64,000 nt of DNA from Lysobacter_C viscosus (GTDB taxonomy: Bacteria; Pseudomonadota; Gammaproteobacteria; Xanthomonadales; Xanthomonadaceae): NCBI RefSeq assembly GCF_046600715.1, contig NZ_JBJMAV010000001.1, positions 310,001 to 374,000 of the forward strand. The letters run 5' to 3'. Both the position numbers and the translations under genes were made by a program. The notes below the pieces were generated by a model. It was not told where the DNA came from and did no database searches. It was given only the letters and a program-made list of their open reading frames with translations. Within the stretch, counting starts at the first letter, position 1. Every line of letters starts with the position of its first letter. Shown one piece after another: positions 33,280 to 44,523 of this stretch.

Positions 33280-33711
33280 ATGCGCATTCGCGACCACCGC
33301 GCCGACGACGAGCCGGAGATCAACCTGGTTCCGTTGATCGACGTGATCCTGATCCTGATCATCTTCTTCGTGGTGACCACGACCTTTGATTCGCGTTCCA
33401 TGCTCAGGCTCGAACTGCCGCGTGCGACCGGCGAGCCGGCCGTCGACAGCGCCACGGCGCTCAGCGTGCTGGTCAATGCCGACGGGCGCTACTTCGTCGC
33501 CGACCGTGAGGTGCTGAGCGATGACATCGAATCGCTGAAGGCCACGCTCGCCGAGGTGGCAGGGGATGACCGCGAGCGCCCGGTGCTGCTCCGCGCCGAC
33601 GCCCGGACCCCCCACCAGGCGGTGGTGACGGCGTACGACGCGCTGGGCCAACTGGGCTTCCGCCGGGTGATGGTGGCGACCGCTCCGGCGGCCACGGAAT
33701 CCGCCCCGTGA
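33280..33711 (+). CDS. exbD: ExbD/TolR family biopolymer transport protein
   Basis: Single-span partner of ExbB (143 residues). The N-terminus EINLVPLIDVILILIIFFVV contains the proton-relaying Asp in the membrane helix (LIDV). A periplasmic domain follows (FRRVMVATAP near the C-terminus). Its stop overlaps the msbA start (GTGA), so translational coupling with msbA is likely. Confidence 0.92.
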   Translation: MRIRDHRADDEPEINLVPLIDVILILIIFFVVTTTFDSRSMLRLELPRATGEPAVDSATALSVLVNADGRYFVADREVLSDDIESLKATLAEVAGDDRERPVLLRADARTPHQAVVTAYDALGQLGFRRVMVATAPAATESAP

Positions 33712-35456
33712 GCCAGGACGCCCCGGCCTGGCCGACCTACCGCCGGCTGCTGGGATTCGCCACCCGGTACCGCGGGCTGCTGATGATCGCGGCGCTGGGC
33801 ATGCTGCTTGAAGCGGCGGCAGGGGGTGCCTTCACCTGGCTGATGCAGCCGATCATCGACCAGACCTTCGTGGTCGGGGAGGCGGGCGCGCAGCTGTGGA
33901 TGCCGGCGGCCATCGTGGGCCTGTTCGTGGTGCGCGGTATCGCCGGTTACCTGGCGGACTTCTACATGGCACGTTCCGGCCGCGGCATCGCCCGCGACCT
34001 GCGCGTGCGCGTGCTGGGCAAGTACCTGCGGCTGCCGGGGCTGCGCTTCGACGCCGAGCCCGTGCCCTCGATGCTGGTGCGGCTTGGCTCGGACAGCGAC
34101 CAGGTGTCGCAGGCGGCGATCGACGCGGCCAAGGTGATGGTGCAGCAGTCGTTGCAGATCATCGCCTCGCTGGTGGTCATGCTGCTGGCCAGCTGGCAGG
34201 TGACGCTGACGATCCTGGTCATCGCGCCACCACTGGCCTGGATCATGGACAGGGTGGCGCGGCGTTACCGCCGTGTCAGCCATCGCATCCAGGAAAGCAG
34301 CGCGGTGCTGATGCAGGCGGCCGACCAGACCCTGAGCGGCCACCAGGAGGTCAAGGTCTACGGTGCACAGGCCGTCGAGCATGCGCGCTATGCGGCGATC
34401 GCCGAGAACCACATGAAGCTCAACCTGAAAGTCGAGGCGACGCGCGCGATCTCCTCGGCCATGGTCCAGCTGATCGGCTCGATCGGCCTGGCGCTGTTGC
34501 TGGTGATGGCCGGTTGGCAGGCCTCGCAGGGCCGTTTGACCGTGGGTGGCTTCTTCTCCCTGATGATGGCGATGATGGCGATCCTGCCCTCGCTCAAGCA
34601 GCTGACCAACGTGCAGAACATGCTCCAGCGTGGCGTCGCGTCGGCCGAGCGGCTGTTCCAGGTCATCGACGCCCCGGACGAGCGCGACGCCGGCACGCAG
34701 CCGCTGGGGCGGGCGCGTGGCGAAATCGAGTTCCGCGGTGTTTCCGCGCGCTACCCGGGTCAGGAGCGGGTCACGCTTGACGATGTGAGTTTCATTGCCA
34801 GGCCCGGCACCGTGACCGCCATCGTCGGCCGTTCGGGCAGTGGCAAGTCCACCCTGATCAAGCTGATCCCGCGCTTCTACGAGTCCGAGTCCGGGCAGAT
34901 CCTGCTCGACGGCCGGCCGATCGACGACTACCCGCTGGCGGACCTACGAAGGCAGATCGCCCTGGTCGGCCAGCAGGTGATGCTGTTCGACGGCAGCGTC
35001 GAGGCAAACGTCGCCTACGGCGAGATGGAGGGCGCGAGCCGGGGGGAGCTGGAGCAGGCGGTGCGCGGCGCCAACGCCATGGAGTTCGTCGAGCACCTGC
35101 CCGACGGCATGGATACTTCGATCGGGGCCAAGGGCGGGCGACTGTCGGGCGGGCAGCGCCAACGGATCGCCATCGCGCGGGCCATGCTGAAGGATGCACC
35201 CATCCTGATCCTGGACGAGGCGACCGCGGCACTGGACACGGAATCGGAGCGGCTGGTCCAGGACGCACTGGAACGGTTGATGCCGGATCGCACCACGCTG
35301 GTGATCGCCCATCGGCTGTCCACCATCGAGCACGCCGACCAGGTGCTGGTGCTCGACCAGGGCCGGATCGTGGAGCAGGGCACCCATGCCGAGCTGCTGC
35401 GGCGCGACGGACTGTACGCGCACCTGCACCGCATGCAGTTCCGCGAGCCGCAATGA
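33708..35456 (+). CDS. msbA: lipid A export ATP-binding/permease protein MsbA
   Basis: Flips core lipid A across the inner membrane. The 582 residues comprise a six-helix domain (1-320) with FDAEPVPSMLVRLGSD and MMAILPSLKQLTNVQNMLQR, both MsbA-like, and an ATPase with Walker A GRSGSGKSTLIKL, signature LSGGQRQRIAIARAM, Walker B ILILDEATAALD and the switch His in VIAHRLSTI. Location next to lpxK and kdsB confirms the assignment. The start is GTG. Confidence 0.95.
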   Translation: MSQDAPAWPTYRRLLGFATRYRGLLMIAALGMLLEAAAGGAFTWLMQPIIDQTFVVGEAGAQLWMPAAIVGLFVVRGIAGYLADFYMARSGRGIARDLRVRVLGKYLRLPGLRFDAEPVPSMLVRLGSDSDQVSQAAIDAAKVMVQQSLQIIASLVVMLLASWQVTLTILVIAPPLAWIMDRVARRYRRVSHRIQESSAVLMQAADQTLSGHQEVKVYGAQAVEHARYAAIAENHMKLNLKVEATRAISSAMVQLIGSIGLALLLVMAGWQASQGRLTVGGFFSLMMAMMAILPSLKQLTNVQNMLQRGVASAERLFQVIDAPDERDAGTQPLGRARGEIEFRGVSARYPGQERVTLDDVSFIARPGTVTAIVGRSGSGKSTLIKLIPRFYESESGQILLDGRPIDDYPLADLRRQIALVGQQVMLFDGSVEANVAYGEMEGASRGELEQAVRGANAMEFVEHLPDGMDTSIGAKGGRLSGGQRQRIAIARAMLKDAPILILDEATAALDTESERLVQDALERLMPDRTTLVIAHRLSTIEHADQVLVLDQGRIVEQGTHAELLRRDGLYAHLHRMQFREPQ

Positions 35457-36520
35457 ACGCACCCGCCAAGCCGCGCGCGCAGGGCCCGAGCTACTGGTTC
35501 GACGAAGCCGGGCAGGCGCCGCTGCACGCGCGCGTGGTGGCCGCGCTGTATTCCGGTGTGACCGGACTTCGGCGCGGCCTGTATGCGCGGGGCCTGCTTC
35601 GCAAGAAGCACCCGGGCGTGCCGGTGATCGTGGTCGGCAACCTGATCGCCGGCGGCGCCGGCAAGACCCCCCTGACCGTGGCCCTCGTCGAGCGCCTGCG
35701 CAACGAGGGCTGGACGCCCGGGGTCGCCAGCCGCGGTTACGGTCGCGATGGCGACGGCCCGCGGTGGGTCGAGGCGGATACGTCCGTTCGCCAGGCCGGG
35801 GATGAACCCCTGCTGGTGGCCAGGCAGACCGGCGCGCGGGTACGCGTGGGCCGCGACCGCGCGGCCGCAGCGAGAGCGCTGGTGGGTGAGGGGTGCGACA
35901 TCGTGGTGTGCGACGACGGCCTGCAGCACTACCGCCTGGCGCGCGATGTTGAAATCGAGGTGATTGACGGCCGCCGCCGCTATGGCAATGGCCTGATGCT
36001 GCCGGCCGGGCCACTGCGCGAACCCGTCTGGCGCGGGGGACGGTGTGATTTCCGCGTGGTCAACAGCGGTGGAAACGCGATGCCGGAGACGGGATTCGGC
36101 GAATGGCCGATGCGGTTGGCGTGCGATCGCGCGCTCCCGCTGACGGGCGGCCGCCCACGTGCGCTGGCGTCGTTCGCCGGTCACCGGGTCCATGCGGTCG
36201 CAGGCATAGGCGACCCGGAGCGCTTCTTCGCGATGCTGCGGGCCTTGGATATCGCGGTCGTGCCGCACGCATTTCCCGACCACCACCGCTACCGGGCCTC
36301 GGACTTCGAGTTCGGCAGCCGCCTGCCGGTACTGATGACGGAAAAGGACGCGGTGAAGTGCGCCCAGTGGGTCGATCCGTCGCACTACGCGGTGCCGGTC
36401 CGTGCCGAGTTGCCGGAGGCGTTCTGGATATCGTTGTTGGACCGGCTGGGCGGCAAGTCCGCGAAAGGCGCCGAGGACGTGACGGGTACGGGCGGGAAGG
36501 GCAGCAGCCGTGACGGGTGA
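35453..36520 (+). CDS. lpxK: tetraacyldisaccharide 4'-kinase
   Basis: Phosphorylates the 4' position of the lipid A disaccharide precursor at the inner membrane. The 355-residue chain carries the P-loop GNLIAGGAGKTPLTVAL, the conserved SRGYGRD segment and VCDDGLQHYRLARDVEIEV with the catalytic Asp-Asp. GNGLMLPAGPLREP is also typical. It overlaps msbA by 4 bp and kdsB by 11 bp. The C-terminal ~20 residues are low-complexity. Confidence 0.95.
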   Translation: MNAPAKPRAQGPSYWFDEAGQAPLHARVVAALYSGVTGLRRGLYARGLLRKKHPGVPVIVVGNLIAGGAGKTPLTVALVERLRNEGWTPGVASRGYGRDGDGPRWVEADTSVRQAGDEPLLVARQTGARVRVGRDRAAAARALVGEGCDIVVCDDGLQHYRLARDVEIEVIDGRRRYGNGLMLPAGPLREPVWRGGRCDFRVVNSGGNAMPETGFGEWPMRLACDRALPLTGGRPRALASFAGHRVHAVAGIGDPERFFAMLRALDIAVVPHAFPDHHRYRASDFEFGSRLPVLMTEKDAVKCAQWVDPSHYAVPVRAELPEAFWISLLDRLGGKSAKGAEDVTGTGGKGSSRDG

Positions 36521-37277
36521 TTTCGTTGTCGTCATTCCGGCGCGCCACGATGCGTCGCGACTGCCCGGCAAGCCGCTGTGCCTGCTGGCGGGCGAGCCGC
36601 TGGTGCTGCATGTGGCCCGGCGCGCGCTGGCCGCGGGTGCGCGCGAGGTCTGGGTCGCCACCGACGACGAACGCGTTGTCCGCGCGCTGGACGGCGCAGG
36701 GGTCAGGGTGGCGATGACCGGCCGCGACCACGCTTCCGGCACCGACCGCCTGGCCGAGTGCGCGACGCAGGCGGGCTGGGCGGATGACACCGTCGTCGTG
36801 AACCTGCAGGGCGATGAGCCGTTCGCGCCGGCTTCCGGTATCCGGCGCGTCGCCACGCTGCTGGTCGAGTCGGACGCGGACATGGCCACGCTGGCGGCGC
36901 CGATCGCAGACGTGGACACACTGCTGGACCCCAACGCCGTCAAGGTGGTGGTCGATGCCAGTGGCCTTGCCCTGTACTTCAGCCGCGCGCCGGTGCCGTG
37001 GCCCCGCGATGCGTTCATGAACGACCGCACGCGCCTGCCCGGGGGTGGCCACTGGCGGCGCCACATCGGGATATATGCCTACCGGTGCGGCTTCCTCAAG
37101 TGCTTCACCGCCCTGCCTCCGGGCCGGCTCGAGCAGGTCGAGGCGCTCGAACAACTCAGGGCGCTTGAAGCCGGCTTCCGCATCGCGGTGGCCGATACGC
37201 CCGAGGCGTTCCCGCCCGGCGTCGACACCCCGTCGGACCTGGCCCGCGCCGAGGCCAGGGTGTCGGAGCGTGGCTGA
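36510..37277 (+). CDS. kdsB: 3-deoxy-manno-octulosonate cytidylyltransferase
   Basis: Activates Kdo as CMP-Kdo for the inner core of lipopolysaccharide. The 255-residue protein shows VVIPARHDASRLPGKPL (nucleotide-binding start), TDDERVVRALDG, VVNLQGDEPF and HIGIYAYRCGFL, all KdsB blocks. The start is GTG within the lpxK coding end. Part of the msbA-lpxK-kdsB lipid A/LPS block. Confidence 0.95.
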   Translation: MTGDFVVVIPARHDASRLPGKPLCLLAGEPLVLHVARRALAAGAREVWVATDDERVVRALDGAGVRVAMTGRDHASGTDRLAECATQAGWADDTVVVNLQGDEPFAPASGIRRVATLLVESDADMATLAAPIADVDTLLDPNAVKVVVDASGLALYFSRAPVPWPRDAFMNDRTRLPGGGHWRRHIGIYAYRCGFLKCFTALPPGRLEQVEALEQLRALEAGFRIAVADTPEAFPPGVDTPSDLARAEARVSERG

Positions 37278-37280
37278 ACC

Positions 37281-37775
37281 ATGAAACTGCTCGTAGTCTG
37301 CCTGGGAAACATCTGCCGCTCACCCACGGCGGAAGGGCTGATCCGCGACCGCCTGGAGGCATCGCATCTTCGCGGCCGGGTGGTGGTGGATTCGGCGGGC
37401 ACGGGCGACTGGCACGCCGGCCAGCCGCCCGACCGCCGCAGCGTGGCCTGCGCCGCGCGGCACGGCGTCGATATCGGTGGCCTGCGGGCGCGGCAGGTCG
37501 AGCCGGAGGATTTCCATGCGTTCGACTGGATCCTGTGCGCCGACAAGGCCAACCTGCGCGACGTGAAGCAGGTCGCCCCGGCGCGGGCGCGTGCCGAGGT
37601 TGCCCTGCTGCTGGAATGGGCAGGACTGGAACCCGCGCTGCGCGAGGTGCCGGACCCCTATGCGGGCGATGTCAACGAATTCGAGCGCGTCTGGGCACTA
37701 TTGGAGCGGGCGGCGGATGGGGTCGTGGAGCGACTCTCCCGCCAGATGGGGTCAGCACCTTTCCCGTTGCGATAG
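37281..37775 (+). CDS. low molecular weight protein-tyrosine phosphatase
   Basis: A 164-residue phosphatase with the active-site loop VVCLGNICRSPTAEGL (Cys7, Arg13) and the acid-loop Asp125 in REVPDPYAGD. This family removes phosphate from protein tyrosines and, in envelope clusters, often counteracts a tyrosine kinase controlling polysaccharide export. No kinase is nearby. It begins 3 bp after kdsB, so it belongs to the same transcript. Confidence 0.93.
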   Translation: MKLLVVCLGNICRSPTAEGLIRDRLEASHLRGRVVVDSAGTGDWHAGQPPDRRSVACAARHGVDIGGLRARQVEPEDFHAFDWILCADKANLRDVKQVAPARARAEVALLLEWAGLEPALREVPDPYAGDVNEFERVWALLERAADGVVERLSRQMGSAPFPLR

Positions 37776-37863
37776 CGCAGCGTAGACGCGCAGTTGGAAT
37801 CTCGCTGCACCGCGGTGTCCACCCCTTGCGGTGTGAATCCGGCGCTTGAGGGCGACCCTCGCC

Positions 37864-37869
37864 CATAAT
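37864..37869 (+). promoter_or_regulatory. candidate -10 box for uvrC
   Basis: CATAAT lies in the 211-bp gap before uvrC, predicting a transcript start near 37876. No good -35 at normal spacing is seen. The rest of the gap holds no gene. Confidence 0.35.
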
Positions 37870-37986
37870 CGGCCCCATGCCCGCGCCGATGCAGACAACC
37901 CCCGTCCCGCCACCCCGTTCCACCTCGCGACCCGAGCCCGGCCGAGCGCCGGGTACCGGCGGGCGTCGTGCGGGGGAGTCCGACCG

Positions 37987-39939
37987 GTGAGCACCCCGGC
38001 AAAGCCGGCGAAGTTCGACGGCAAGGACTTCTCCCGCCGACTCAGCACCGCACCCGGCGTATACCGGATGGTCGCCGCGGACGACAGCGTGCTGTATGTC
38101 GGCAAGGCAAGCGCGTTGAAGAACCGCGTGGCCAGCTACTTCAATGCGACCGCAAAGTCAGCACGCATCACTTCGATGTTGCGCCAGGTCGCGCGCATGG
38201 AAGTCACCGTCACGCGCACCGAAGCGGAGGCGCTGATCCTCGAGAACCAGCTCATCAAGTCGCTCAAGCCGCGCTACAACGTGCTGCTGCGCGACGACAA
38301 GAGCTACCCGTACGTGTTGATGACCCAGGAGGCGTGGCCCCGGATCACCATGCACAGGGGGCCGCGTTCCGTGCCCGGTCGCTATTTCGGGCCTTATGCC
38401 AGCGTTGGCGCGGTGCGCGAGACGCTCAACCTGATCCACAAGCTGTTCAAGCTGCGCAGCTGCGAGGACAGCGTGTTCCGGAACCGGTCGCGGCCGTGCC
38501 TGCAGCACCAGATCGGGCGCTGCAGCGCACCCTGCGTGGGGCTGGTGCCGGCGCGGGAGTACGCCGAAGCGGTGCGTCGCTCCAGCCTGTTGCTGGACGG
38601 AAAGAGTGACGAGCTGACGCGGGAACTGGGCGCCGCGATGGAGGCCGCCAGCGCGCGCCTGGACTTCGAGCAGGCGGCCCGCCTGCGCGACCTGGTCGGA
38701 TCGATCCGCACCCTGCAGGCTCGCCAGTATGTGGACGGCCGGGCCGCCGACCTGGACGTGCTTGCGGTGGCGATGCAGGACGTTTCCGCGTGCGTGATGC
38801 TGCTGTCGTTCCGTGACGGCAGGAACCTCGGCACCCGCGCGTTCTTCCCGCGTACCAACGGCAGTGACAACCCCGAAGAGGTGCTCGCCGCCTTCGTTTC
38901 GCAGTACTACGGCGAGCAGGTGCCGCCCCGCGAGATCGTGCTTGACCGCGACATCCCGGACCGCGAGCTGATCGAACACGCGCTGTCGGCCGCGGGCGAA
39001 CACAAGGTGCAGATCCGTTGCAACGTGCGAAGCGAGCGCGCCGGCTACGTTGACATGGCGCGGCGCAACGCCGAACTGGCGCTGGCCAACGAACGTACCA
39101 GCCACGCCGCGCAGCGTGCGCGTGCCGAGGGCCTGCGCGACCTGCTGGGCCTGCCGGGCGTGGCGTCGCGCATCGAATGTTTCGACATCAGCCACACCAT
39201 GGGAGAGGCGACCGTGGCGTCGTGCGTGGTGTTCGACGCCGAGGGCCCGGTGCGCGGCCAGTACCGGCGCTACAACATCAGCGGCATCGAGCCGGGCGAT
39301 GACTACGCCGCGATGCACCAGGCCCTGCGCAGGCGCTTCCTGCGGGCGATGGAGGAGCGGGCAGGGGCGGCGGACGGAGCGGGTCGGTCGAGCGCATCGA
39401 GCGGGAAGCCCCGCGTACATCCCCGCGCCTCGGCCGCCCCGGGCGTGTTGCCCGACGTGCTGTTGATCGACGGCGGAGCAGGGCAGGTCGCCCAGGCACG
39501 TGCCGTTCTCGATGAGCTTGAGGTTCCAGGTGTCGTACTGGTCGGCGTCGCCAAGGGGCCGGCCCGACGGCCGGGCGACGAGGAACTGCTGTTGCCCGAT
39601 GGCCGTGCGCTGCGACCCGGGGCCCAGTCACCGGCGCTGCAGCTGGTCCAGCAGGTGCGCGACGAGGCGCACCGCTTCGCGATCACCGGCCACCGTGGCA
39701 AGCGCCAGAAGGTGCGTAACAGCAGTCGCCTGGAGGATATCCCAGGTATCGGGCCGCGCCGACGCGCCAGCCTGCTGCGGCATTTCGGTGGCCTCGGCGG
39801 GCTCAAGGCAGCAGGAGTCGAGGAGATTTCGCGCGTGGAAGGCGTCAATGCCGCCCTGGCCGAGCGCATCTATGCCACCCTTCATGGCCTGGATGCCCCC
39901 ACCCCCAGCGGCGATGCAGCCGCGCGCCCGGAGCGATGA
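37987..39939 (+). CDS. uvrC: excinuclease ABC subunit C
   Basis: Nuclease making both incisions in nucleotide excision repair. Order of domains in 650 residues: GIY-YIG nuclease (APGVYRM...VLYVGKA), the Cys-rich link (RSRPCLQHQIGRCSAPC), UvrB-interacting UVR motif, RNase-H-like domain (IECFDISHTMGEATVASC, LLIDGGAGQV) and terminal helix-hairpin-helix (LEDIPGIGPRRRASLLRHFG). It is ~30-40 residues longer than usual because of a Gly/Ala/Ser-rich insertion around 39355-39440, before PDVLLIDGG. The start is GTG with GGGGAG eight bases upstream. Confidence 0.96.
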   Translation: MSTPAKPAKFDGKDFSRRLSTAPGVYRMVAADDSVLYVGKASALKNRVASYFNATAKSARITSMLRQVARMEVTVTRTEAEALILENQLIKSLKPRYNVLLRDDKSYPYVLMTQEAWPRITMHRGPRSVPGRYFGPYASVGAVRETLNLIHKLFKLRSCEDSVFRNRSRPCLQHQIGRCSAPCVGLVPAREYAEAVRRSSLLLDGKSDELTRELGAAMEAASARLDFEQAARLRDLVGSIRTLQARQYVDGRAADLDVLAVAMQDVSACVMLLSFRDGRNLGTRAFFPRTNGSDNPEEVLAAFVSQYYGEQVPPREIVLDRDIPDRELIEHALSAAGEHKVQIRCNVRSERAGYVDMARRNAELALANERTSHAAQRARAEGLRDLLGLPGVASRIECFDISHTMGEATVASCVVFDAEGPVRGQYRRYNISGIEPGDDYAAMHQALRRRFLRAMEERAGAADGAGRSSASSGKPRVHPRASAAPGVLPDVLLIDGGAGQVAQARAVLDELEVPGVVLVGVAKGPARRPGDEELLLPDGRALRPGAQSPALQLVQQVRDEAHRFAITGHRGKRQKVRNSSRLEDIPGIGPRRRASLLRHFGGLGGLKAAGVEEISRVEGVNAALAERIYATLHGLDAPTPSGDAAARPER

Positions 39940-40532
39940 TGAAGTTGACGGTCCCCACCATGCTGACGCTGCTCCGGATCCTGCTGATCCCGGTGCTGGT
40001 GCTGGTGTTCTACCTTCCCTTCCGGTGGACCAACTTCCTGGCGGCGGCGATCTTTGCCTTCGCTTCCATCACCGATTGGCTGGATGGCTGGATCGCGCGT
40101 CGCTACAACCAGTACTCGGCGTTCGGCGCATTCCTCGACCCGGTGGCCGACAAGCTGATGGTGTCGACGGCACTGTTCCTCATCGTGCAGGCACACCCTA
40201 CCCCCTGGATGGCGTTGTGGGCGGCGGTGATCGTGGGCCGCGAGATCGCGGTCTCCGCGCTGCGCGAGTGGATGGCCGAGTTGGGACAGCGCGCCAAGGT
40301 GTCGGTGGCGACGGTCGGCAAGGTGAAGACGGTGGTGCAGATGCTGGCGCTGATCTGCCTGCTGTACGCGTTGCGTCCGGACCGGCCGGTGTACGTGGAT
40401 CCCTGGATGGGCCGGGCGGTCTTCGTGATCGGCGACTGGCTGCTGGCGGGGGCGGCGCTGCTGACGTTGTGGTCGGGTTTCGAGTACCTGCGCGCCGCGT
40501 GGCCGACGATGGTCGGGGAAGAGAAAAGATAG
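39936..40532 (+). CDS. pgsA: CDP-diacylglycerol--glycerol-3-phosphate 3-phosphatidyltransferase
   Basis: Makes phosphatidylglycerophosphate, the committed step to phosphatidylglycerol. The 198-residue membrane protein has the CDP-alcohol phosphotransferase motif DWLDGWIARRYNQYSAFGAF followed by LDPVADK, giving all three catalytic Asp positions. It overlaps uvrC by 4 bp. The uvrC-pgsA-glycine tRNA-cysteine tRNA order is shared with E. coli. Confidence 0.95.
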   Translation: MMKLTVPTMLTLLRILLIPVLVLVFYLPFRWTNFLAAAIFAFASITDWLDGWIARRYNQYSAFGAFLDPVADKLMVSTALFLIVQAHPTPWMALWAAVIVGREIAVSALREWMAELGQRAKVSVATVGKVKTVVQMLALICLLYALRPDRPVYVDPWMGRAVFVIGDWLLAGAALLTLWSGFEYLRAAWPTMVGEEKR

Positions 40533-40560
40533 TTGACAGATACGCCGCCATGCCTAAAAT
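40533..40560 (+). promoter_or_regulatory. strong sigma-70 promoter for tRNA-Gly
   Basis: A perfect -35 TTGACA is followed after 16 bp by TAAAAT (40555-40560). It begins directly after the pgsA stop and predicts a transcript start ~6 bases before the tRNA. One of the few textbook promoters visible in this window. Confidence 0.8.
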
Positions 40561-40572
40561 GGCGGTTCCTCA

Positions 40573-40648
<76 letters not shown>

Positions 40649-40683
40649 GTTCTTCCGGCGATCCAGTCCACCGGGTTGCCCGC

Positions 40684-40713
40684 CAAGACCCCGCTAGCGG
40701 GGTCTTGTCTTTT
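40684..40713 (+). terminator. intrinsic terminator after tRNA-Gly
   Basis: An 11-bp perfect stem CAAGACCCCGC / GCGGGGTCTTG, tight loop TA, then TCTTTT. Situated 35 bp after the tRNA. Confidence 0.85.
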
Positions 40714-40764
40714 GAGGCTTCCGCACAACGCGAGTTGCAAGCGGTATGCTTGGTTCCAGTCACC

Positions 40765-40838
40765 GGCCGGGTGGCAGAGTGGTTATGCAGCGGACTGCAA
40801 ATCCGCGTACGCCGGTTCAATTCCGACCTCGGCCTCCA
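40765..40838 (+). tRNA. tRNA-Cys(GCA)
   Basis: A 74-base tRNA with encoded CCA. Acceptor GGCCGGG pairs with CTCGGCC (one G-U), the anticodon GCA is at 40797-40799 within GGACTGCAAATCC, and the T-arm is CCGGTTCAATTCCG-like. A TATGCT box 15 bp upstream may serve as its own -10, since a terminator separates it from tRNA-Gly. Confidence 0.96.
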
Positions 40839-40845
40839 GTTCCAG

Positions 40846-40872
40846 GGCCCCGCTCCGGCGGGGCCTTTTTTT
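40846..40872 (+). terminator. intrinsic terminator after tRNA-Cys
   Basis: Stem GGCCCCGC / GCGGGGCC, loop TCCG, followed by seven T. It begins 8 bp after the tRNA. Confidence 0.92.
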
Positions 40873-40920
40873 GTCCGTGATGCGTTTTCCGGCACGCCGT
40901 GGCGCCGTCCGCAGATGGCA

Positions 40921-40957
40921 CTTCAAAGCCCCGGTGCCAGGCACCGGGGCTTTGAAG
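40921..40957 (-). terminator. terminator of acnA, symmetric hairpin
   Basis: A perfect 18-bp inverted repeat (CTTCAAAGCCCCGGTGCC and its complement, one-base centre) lies 24 bp beyond the acnA stop and could act in both directions. Confidence 0.85.
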
Positions 40958-40981
40958 TTTCCAAAGGCGCCTGGCTGGGCG

Positions 40982-43741
<2,760 letters not shown>

Positions 43742-43825
43742 TTGGGGCTCCGTGGCTGCAGCTGAGGGGGAGGCGGGACGCCGCGCCGGTCCGGCGAGCG
43801 CGAAAACACCGCGTAAAGCCCCGTG

Positions 43826-43831
43826 ATTATG
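43826..43831 (-). promoter_or_regulatory. candidate -10 box for acnA
   Basis: On the minus strand CATAAT lies 84 bp upstream of the acnA start, in the gap after hflD. No strong -35 is present. Confidence 0.35.
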
Positions 43832-43896
43832 CCGCAAACGGTGGCGTATTGCCCGCTTTCGCCCCACGGCGCTCGCGCAGGGACGGCGCCGCGGAA

Positions 43897-44523
43897 CTAG
43901 CCGCCCAGGTGCGCCCGGACCGCCGCCAGAAGTTGCGAACGGCGCAGCAGCAGGTCCCAGAGGCTGCCTCCCAGCTGGCGCCACAGCACGGCCGAGCGCA
44001 TCGCGCCGAGCAGTACGGCGCGTACTTCGGCGACGACATCGGGTTGCCCCAGGTAGTGAGGATTGCCCTGCACCAGCACGCGCGGCCGCAGGTGGCTGAG
44101 CGTCTCCGAATACAGCCGGCCCAATGCCGCCAGCACGTCCGGATGGCTGCTGCCGGATACACGTGCCGCATCGGCCTGGGCCAGGATGCCCTCCTGCACG
44201 CGGTCCACCTTCTCGCCATCACCGCTGAAGCGACGTTCCAGCTGCATGACGGCCAGAGCCAGCCGCGGCAGGTGTTCGTCGGCGATCCGGCTTTCGAAAT
44301 AGTCGCGCAAGAGCGCCAACCCGGGCCGCACGTTGTCCACCCCGCCATACACGTCGGCAGTGGAGGCTGCGTCCACCCGGAACACCGAATCCAGCACCGG
44401 ATTGACCGCGGCGGACTCCGCCTGCCCGGTGTCGGCGATGCGTCGCACCTGGGCCAGTGCCTGCGCCAGGCCGGCCAGCGCCAGTACTCGATCGGACATG
44501 GGGTTGAAGCGGGTCTGGCTCAT
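43897..44523 (-). CDS. hflD: high frequency lysogenization protein HflD
   Basis: A 208-residue all-helical protein. VLALAGLAQALAQVRRIADT is the conserved N-terminal block, and the order nudJ-mnmA-hflD matches E. coli. HflD in E. coli is a peripheral membrane protein that binds phage lambda CII; its native role is uncertain. The start overlaps the mnmA stop by 4 bp. Confidence 0.92.
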   Translation of the reverse strand: MSQTRFNPMSDRVLALAGLAQALAQVRRIADTGQAESAAVNPVLDSVFRVDAASTADVYGGVDNVRPGLALLRDYFESRIADEHLPRLALAVMQLERRFSGDGEKVDRVQEGILAQADAARVSGSSHPDVLAALGRLYSETLSHLRPRVLVQGNPHYLGQPDVVAEVRAVLLGAMRSAVLWRQLGGSLWDLLLRRSQLLAAVRAHLGG

